64,000 bases of DNA from Segniliparus rugosus ATCC BAA-974 (lineage in GTDB: Bacteria > Actinomycetota > Actinomycetes > Mycobacteriales > Mycobacteriaceae): the NCBI RefSeq assembly GCF_000185725.2, contig NZ_KI391954.1, positions 1,026,185-1,090,184 of the forward strand, in the 5' to 3' direction. A program made the position numbers and the translations under genes. The notes beneath the pieces were generated by a model. The model saw only the letters and a list, made by a program, of their open reading frames with translations, had not been told where the DNA came from and made no database searches. Positions 63,401 to 64,000 of this stretch are shown here, in pieces (within the stretch, counting starts at the first letter, position 1; the number at the start of each line of letters is the position of its first letter).

Positions 63401-64000
63401 CTATTGCTCGGCCGCCTGTGGGTGGGCGTTGGGGTAGTTTGGGTCGAAGACGATCACGGGTCTGCCTCGCAGCCCCCCGAGCTCGAGTGCTCTATGGGCG
63501 AGGGCGGCTTGCTCGGGCGCGAACGTCCGCGCCACACGTGGTGTCAGCGTCCCCGCTGCGGCGAGATCGCGTATTTCTGCCAGAGCCGCGTTATTGCCGA
63601 AATAGTTTAGGACATTGGGGAGTTCCCAGCGCACGCCGCGCTCTCTGGGGCCTGTGTACGACTGCAATGTGCCAGATTCTGTGAGAGGCCGCAGCGGGGC
63701 TATGACTCCGCCATCGCGAACCGCGTCATGGGCCTTGTTGGTGAGCATCGCCGTGTCGATCACGCCGTGGGCCCCTTCCGGGGCGAGCGCACGGACCCGT
63801 GCGGCGAAGCCATCGCCGCGCGGGACGATGTGGTCGGCCCCGAGCGCCTGGACGAGCGCGCGGTCTTTGTCCGCCGCGTCTGCGACGACGGTGAACCCCC
63901 GCGCCTTGGCGAGTTGGACGGCGTAGCCGCCGACAGCTCCGGCTGCCCCGGTCACCGCCACTGTCGCACCCGAGGCCAGCTCGAGTTTCTCCAACGCGTC
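63401..64000 (-). CDS. zinc-type alcohol dehydrogenase/quinone oxidoreductase (MDR), truncated by the window
   Basis: C-terminal 199 or more codons of a medium-chain dehydrogenase/reductase. The NADP-binding loop VAVTGAAGAVGGYAVQLAKA, VVADAADKDRALVQALGADH and a C-terminal GRPVIVFDPN are those of NADPH:quinone oxidoreductase-like proteins, which lack the catalytic zinc. The N-terminal catalytic domain lies beyond base 64000. Stop at 63401-63403. Confidence 0.88.
   Translation of the reverse strand, partial: DALEKLELASGATVAVTGAAGAVGGYAVQLAKARGFTVVADAADKDRALVQALGADHIVPRGDGFAARVRALAPEGAHGVIDTAMLTNKAHDAVRDGGVIAPLRPLTESGTLQSYTGPRERGVRWELPNVLNYFGNNAALAEIRDLAAAGTLTPRVARTFAPEQAALAHRALELGGLRGRPVIVFDPNYPNAHPQAAEQ

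Overview
This is a GC-rich actinobacterial chromosome segment, almost certainly from the mycolic-acid-bearing Mycobacteriales. The signs are an MmpS/MmpL pair, the parA-scpA-scpB-rluB-cmk-der order also found in Mycobacterium, the nrdHIE-nrdF cluster with mycobacterial-type proteins, an Ami1-type peptidoglycan amidase, and many GTG/TTG starts. Segniliparus would fit, but that is a guess. No tRNA, rRNA, CRISPR array, insertion sequence or replication origin was seen.

Layout. 0-2.8 kb: end of an epimerase-like gene, a broken darcynin gene and a tandem pair of diiron-like 'metal-dependent hydrolase' genes, the second frameshifted. 2.8-7.5 kb: treZ coupled to a fused solute-binding/permease gene, an SMR pump and an epoxide-hydrolase-like protein. 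7.7-13 kb: a secreted amidase with a large repeat-bearing tail, nadE, a nucleosidase and a flavin reductase. 13.2-17.2 kb: class Ib ribonucleotide reductase behind two probable NrdR boxes. 17.5-25 kb: hydrolase, SDR, lipoprotein, HdeA-like and DUF3349 genes, then an ECF41-type sigma factor next to its probable target. 25.1-30.3 kb: chromosome segregation and RNA/translation core operon. 31.3-35.5 kb: an Asp23/Gls24 envelope-stress cluster with its own divergent ECF sigma gene, followed by csbD. 35.8-39.2 kb: pyruvate carboxylase with two compensating frameshifts. 40.2-43.6 kb: a MgtE-N/CBS protein and an atypical NRAMP transporter behind a structured leader.

43.6-64 kb looks accessory: a degenerate UmuD-like gene, an SRPBCC protein, an HD hydrolase, a frameshifted TetR gene, a MerB-like protein, mmpS-mmpL with a TetR gene, LLM and F420-type oxidoreductases, two GlxA/DJ-1 genes, an esterase, a GMC oxidoreductase, a decayed SDR and a truncated MDR dehydrogenase. 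These genes are separated by conspicuous palindromes that look like operators of one-component regulators.

The most promising leads are: the structured leader plus unusual metal-transport pair (40.4-43.6 kb); a TGTCACA-type ECF41 promoter inside the 3' end of the sigma gene (24.2 kb); a perfect 34-bp-arm inverted repeat at 56.7 kb; three 22-bp-phased repeats before mmpS/mmpL (47.3 kb); and a perfect 609-bp intragenic repeat in the amidase gene. Several genes carry single-base frameshifts, some in homopolymers, so sequence error should be excluded before they are called dead.
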